Of a stretch of DNA of 64,000 nt, positions 62,113-64,000 are shown piece by piece. The first letter of the stretch is position 1; each line of letters starts with the position of its first letter. Made by a program: the position numbers and the translations under genes. The DNA is from Emticicia sp. CRIBPO. GTDB taxonomy: Bacteria; Bacteroidota; Bacteroidia; Cytophagales; Spirosomataceae. The stretch is from assembly GCF_009905725.1 (NCBI RefSeq), contig NZ_JAAAKV010000003.1, positions 457,866-521,865 on the forward strand, read 5' to 3'. The notes below the pieces were generated by a model. That model had not been told where the DNA came from. It saw only the letters and a list, made by a program, of their open reading frames with translations, and did no database searches.

Positions 62113-63876
62113 TTGCAAGAAGAAAAGTACAGCGGTAAAATTGTAGACAGTGTTATCCTGAAAAGGCTTTACAAGTTCATCAAACCCTATGAATTCAGGT
62201 TTTACCTTTTGGTATTGACCATTCTCGTCGGAGCGGTAACTTCACCTTTATTGCCATTGCTTATCCAGTATGCCATTGATGGTCCGGTTTCTGAAGGAGA
62301 CTACCAGGGCTTGTCTATGGCCCTTCTGGCCATGGTTTTGCTGCTCGTTTTCAGTTCTGTAGTGGCTTTCTTTAACACTTACCTGGCGGGATGGCTTAGC
62401 CAGCACGTGATCCGTGACATCCGCGTGCAGGTCTATGAAAAGATCGTTAAACTTAAGCTGAAGTTTTTTGATGATACGCCCATCGGCCGCCTGGTCACCA
62501 GGACCATCTCAGATGTGGAGACTCTTTCCGATGTTTTCAGTTCGGGTTTTGCGGCCATTGCCGGTGACATCCTCCAACTGATTCTGATCATTGCCGTTAT
62601 GTTTTATACGGACTGGCGTTTGTCGCTGATCAGCCTTGCTACAGTACCGCTTTTACTCATCAGTACATACGTGTTTAAGGAGAAGATCAAAAAGTCTTTC
62701 AACCTTGTCAGAAATGCAGTCGCCAATCTCAATACCTTTGTCCAGGAACACCTGACAGGCATGAGCCTTGTGCAGATCTTCAATTCGGAGAAAACTGAAT
62801 TCGACAAATTTGAAAAGATCAATGCCAAACACAGGGATGAGAATATCAGGTCTATCCTCTACTATTCGGTTTATTATCCGGTGGCCGATGTGATTTCTGC
62901 CCTGGGTACCGGACTCGTGGTCTGGTACGGAGCCAAAGAAATCCTGAATGAACAGGCTTCTTACGGTACCATCACGGCCTTCATCATGTTTATCAACCAG
63001 TTTTTCAGGCCGATCCGCATGATCGCTGACCGCGTCAATACCCTTCAGATGGGGGTGGTGAGTACTTCGAGGATCCTCGATATCCTGGACAGTTCTGATA
63101 ATAAAATGGAAGGCGGCGAAGTAACCCGGCACATCGAAGGAAAAGTAAACTTCGAAAATGTGTGGTTTGCCTATAACAACGATAATTATGTTTTAAAGGG
63201 TATTACCTTCGAAGCTAAAGAAGGTGAGACCATAGCTTTTGTGGGAGCTACCGGAGCGGGTAAGTCTTCGATCATCAACCTGCTGCCGAGGTTTTACGAC
63301 ATCAGCAAAGGCGAAGTGCTCATTGACGGGGTTCCGGTGAAAGAATACAATCTGCAGGTGCTTCGTAAACAAATCGGTATGGTGCTGCAGGATGTGTTTT
63401 TGTTTTCAGACAGCATTGAATATAATATCACGCTGGGCGATGAGTCCATTTCCCGTGAACAGGTCGTTGAGGCCGCTAAACTTGTGGGAGTTCATGATTT
63501 TATCATGCAGCTGCCGGGCGATTACGATTACAAAGTGATGGAACGCGGAGCCACCTTGTCTGTAGGGCAACGCCAGCTGATCTCCTTTGTGCGGGCTCTG
63601 GTTCAGAACCCGAAAATCATGATACTCGACGAAGCCACGTCTTCTATCGATTCCGAATCTGAAGAAATGATCCAGAATGCCATCGACAAACTTATGAAAG
63701 GTAGAACGGCCATTGTGATTGCTCACCGCTTAAGCACCATCCAGAAGGCAGATAAGATCATTGTGATCGATAAAGGTCATATTGTTGAACAAGGATCTCA
63801 TGAAGACCTCCTGACCATCGAGAACGGATTTTACAATAACCTTTACCAGATACAGTACGCTTCAGCTTTGGTTTAA
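62113..63876 (+). CDS. ABC exporter, permease fused to ATPase (MsbA-like)
   Basis: Six membrane helices occupy about residues 20-320, with the coupling-helix pattern FFDDTPIGRLVTRTISDVETLSDVF. The ATPase part has Walker A GATGAGKSS, the Q loop at IGMVLQDVFLF, the signature LSVGQRQ, Walker B IMILDEATSSID and the switch His in IAHRLST. The 587-residue half-transporter works as a homodimer or heterodimer; lipid A or drug export are the usual roles of close relatives. The start is a TTG; no ATG lies near. Confidence 0.93.
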   Translation: MQEEKYSGKIVDSVILKRLYKFIKPYEFRFYLLVLTILVGAVTSPLLPLLIQYAIDGPVSEGDYQGLSMALLAMVLLLVFSSVVAFFNTYLAGWLSQHVIRDIRVQVYEKIVKLKLKFFDDTPIGRLVTRTISDVETLSDVFSSGFAAIAGDILQLILIIAVMFYTDWRLSLISLATVPLLLISTYVFKEKIKKSFNLVRNAVANLNTFVQEHLTGMSLVQIFNSEKTEFDKFEKINAKHRDENIRSILYYSVYYPVADVISALGTGLVVWYGAKEILNEQASYGTITAFIMFINQFFRPIRMIADRVNTLQMGVVSTSRILDILDSSDNKMEGGEVTRHIEGKVNFENVWFAYNNDNYVLKGITFEAKEGETIAFVGATGAGKSSIINLLPRFYDISKGEVLIDGVPVKEYNLQVLRKQIGMVLQDVFLFSDSIEYNITLGDESISREQVVEAAKLVGVHDFIMQLPGDYDYKVMERGATLSVGQRQLISFVRALVQNPKIMILDEATSSIDSESEEMIQNAIDKLMKGRTAIVIAHRLSTIQKADKIIVIDKGHIVEQGSHEDLLTIENGFYNNLYQIQYASALV

Positions 63877-64000
63877 GGCAGAATTTAGTACCGTAAATTT
63901 TACTTCCCATTGTTTTTTCAACCCGTTGTGTTGAAGTTTTTCTCATGATATTGAACCGGCCGTATATTTAGAACAACCGCCCGGTTAATCAATTTCTGTG
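63877..64000. other. Gene-free end of the window
   Basis: The last 124 bases hold no convincing gene or clear terminator. Confidence 0.5.

Noticed and set aside
1..64000. Mobile elements, prophage or defence islands
   Set aside because: No transposase, integrase, restriction, Cas or phage structural motif was seen on either strand; the only accessory traits are the decayed toxin pair, the repeats and the sugar-oxidation locus.

Overview
The window looks like chromosomal DNA of a free-living member of the Bacteroidota, most likely the order Cytophagales. The evidence is a SusC/SusD pair, GMC oxidoreductases with a gluconate-dehydrogenase-subunit-3-like partner, a BlaI/M56 pair, a TamL-type lipoprotein Omp85 protein, and several promoters with the Bacteroidota -7 element TAnnTTTG. 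I see no rRNA, tRNA, CRISPR array, transposase or phage gene. The species cannot be named from the sequence alone.

Layout. 1-2140: the 3' part of an NtrC-type sigma-54 activator and its histidine kinase. 2164-2571: a decayed RelE/ParE-type toxin with its antitoxin. 2639-5318 (minus): two small membrane proteins, an AlkD-like protein and an acyltransferase. 5449-7428 (minus): an ECF sigma factor with small membrane and histidine-rich proteins and an Hsp20 chaperone; two near-identical promoters suggest a self-regulated envelope or protein stress regulon. 7641-9211 (minus): RidA-like protein and D-Ala-D-Ala ligase. 9398-14840: BlaI repressor, M56 BlaR1-type sensor and an outer-membrane TonB-type barrel. 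14876-16945 (minus): FAD oxidoreductase and RuvC. 16946-19699: flippase-like protein, GT2 glycosyltransferase and polysaccharide deacetylase in an overlapping operon. 19700-20493: no convincing gene, but a 19-unit, 21-bp tandem repeat of palindromic sequence. 20494-24633: fatty-acid-hydroxylase-like protein and three secreted enzymes or putative enzymes. 24831-27420: ALDH7-type aldehyde dehydrogenase and two small membrane proteins.

27415-38679 is the most evident accessory locus. It holds a SusC/SusD glycan-uptake pair flanked by three paralogous GMC oxidoreductases and a Tat-signal-bearing subunit 3. The likely job is uptake and periplasmic oxidation of sugars or related alcohols. 39326-43385: Dabb-domain protein, ribulose-phosphate epimerase, LytTR protein and DNA ligase LigA. 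43386-44333 is a 950-bp gene-free stretch with a LacI-like palindrome, a good promoter and a strong hairpin, so it may encode an unrecognised RNA or be the remains of a regulated locus.

44334-48072: ThuA protein, lipoprotein, DUF1761 protein, and an operon of a Coq4-like gene broken by an in-frame TGA, a DUF2809 protein and an MpaB-like oxygenase behind a perfect palindrome. 48153-63876 is mostly core envelope and housekeeping biology: SecG, LptE, an orphan sigma-54 activator, MiaB, TamL-like protein, a TrmH-type methyltransferase, YidC, an LpoA-like TPR/periplasmic-binding protein, HemL, a GT2 glycosyltransferase, a zinc-ribbon protein and an MsbA-like ABC exporter.

All family names come from reading translated motifs; no database search was run.
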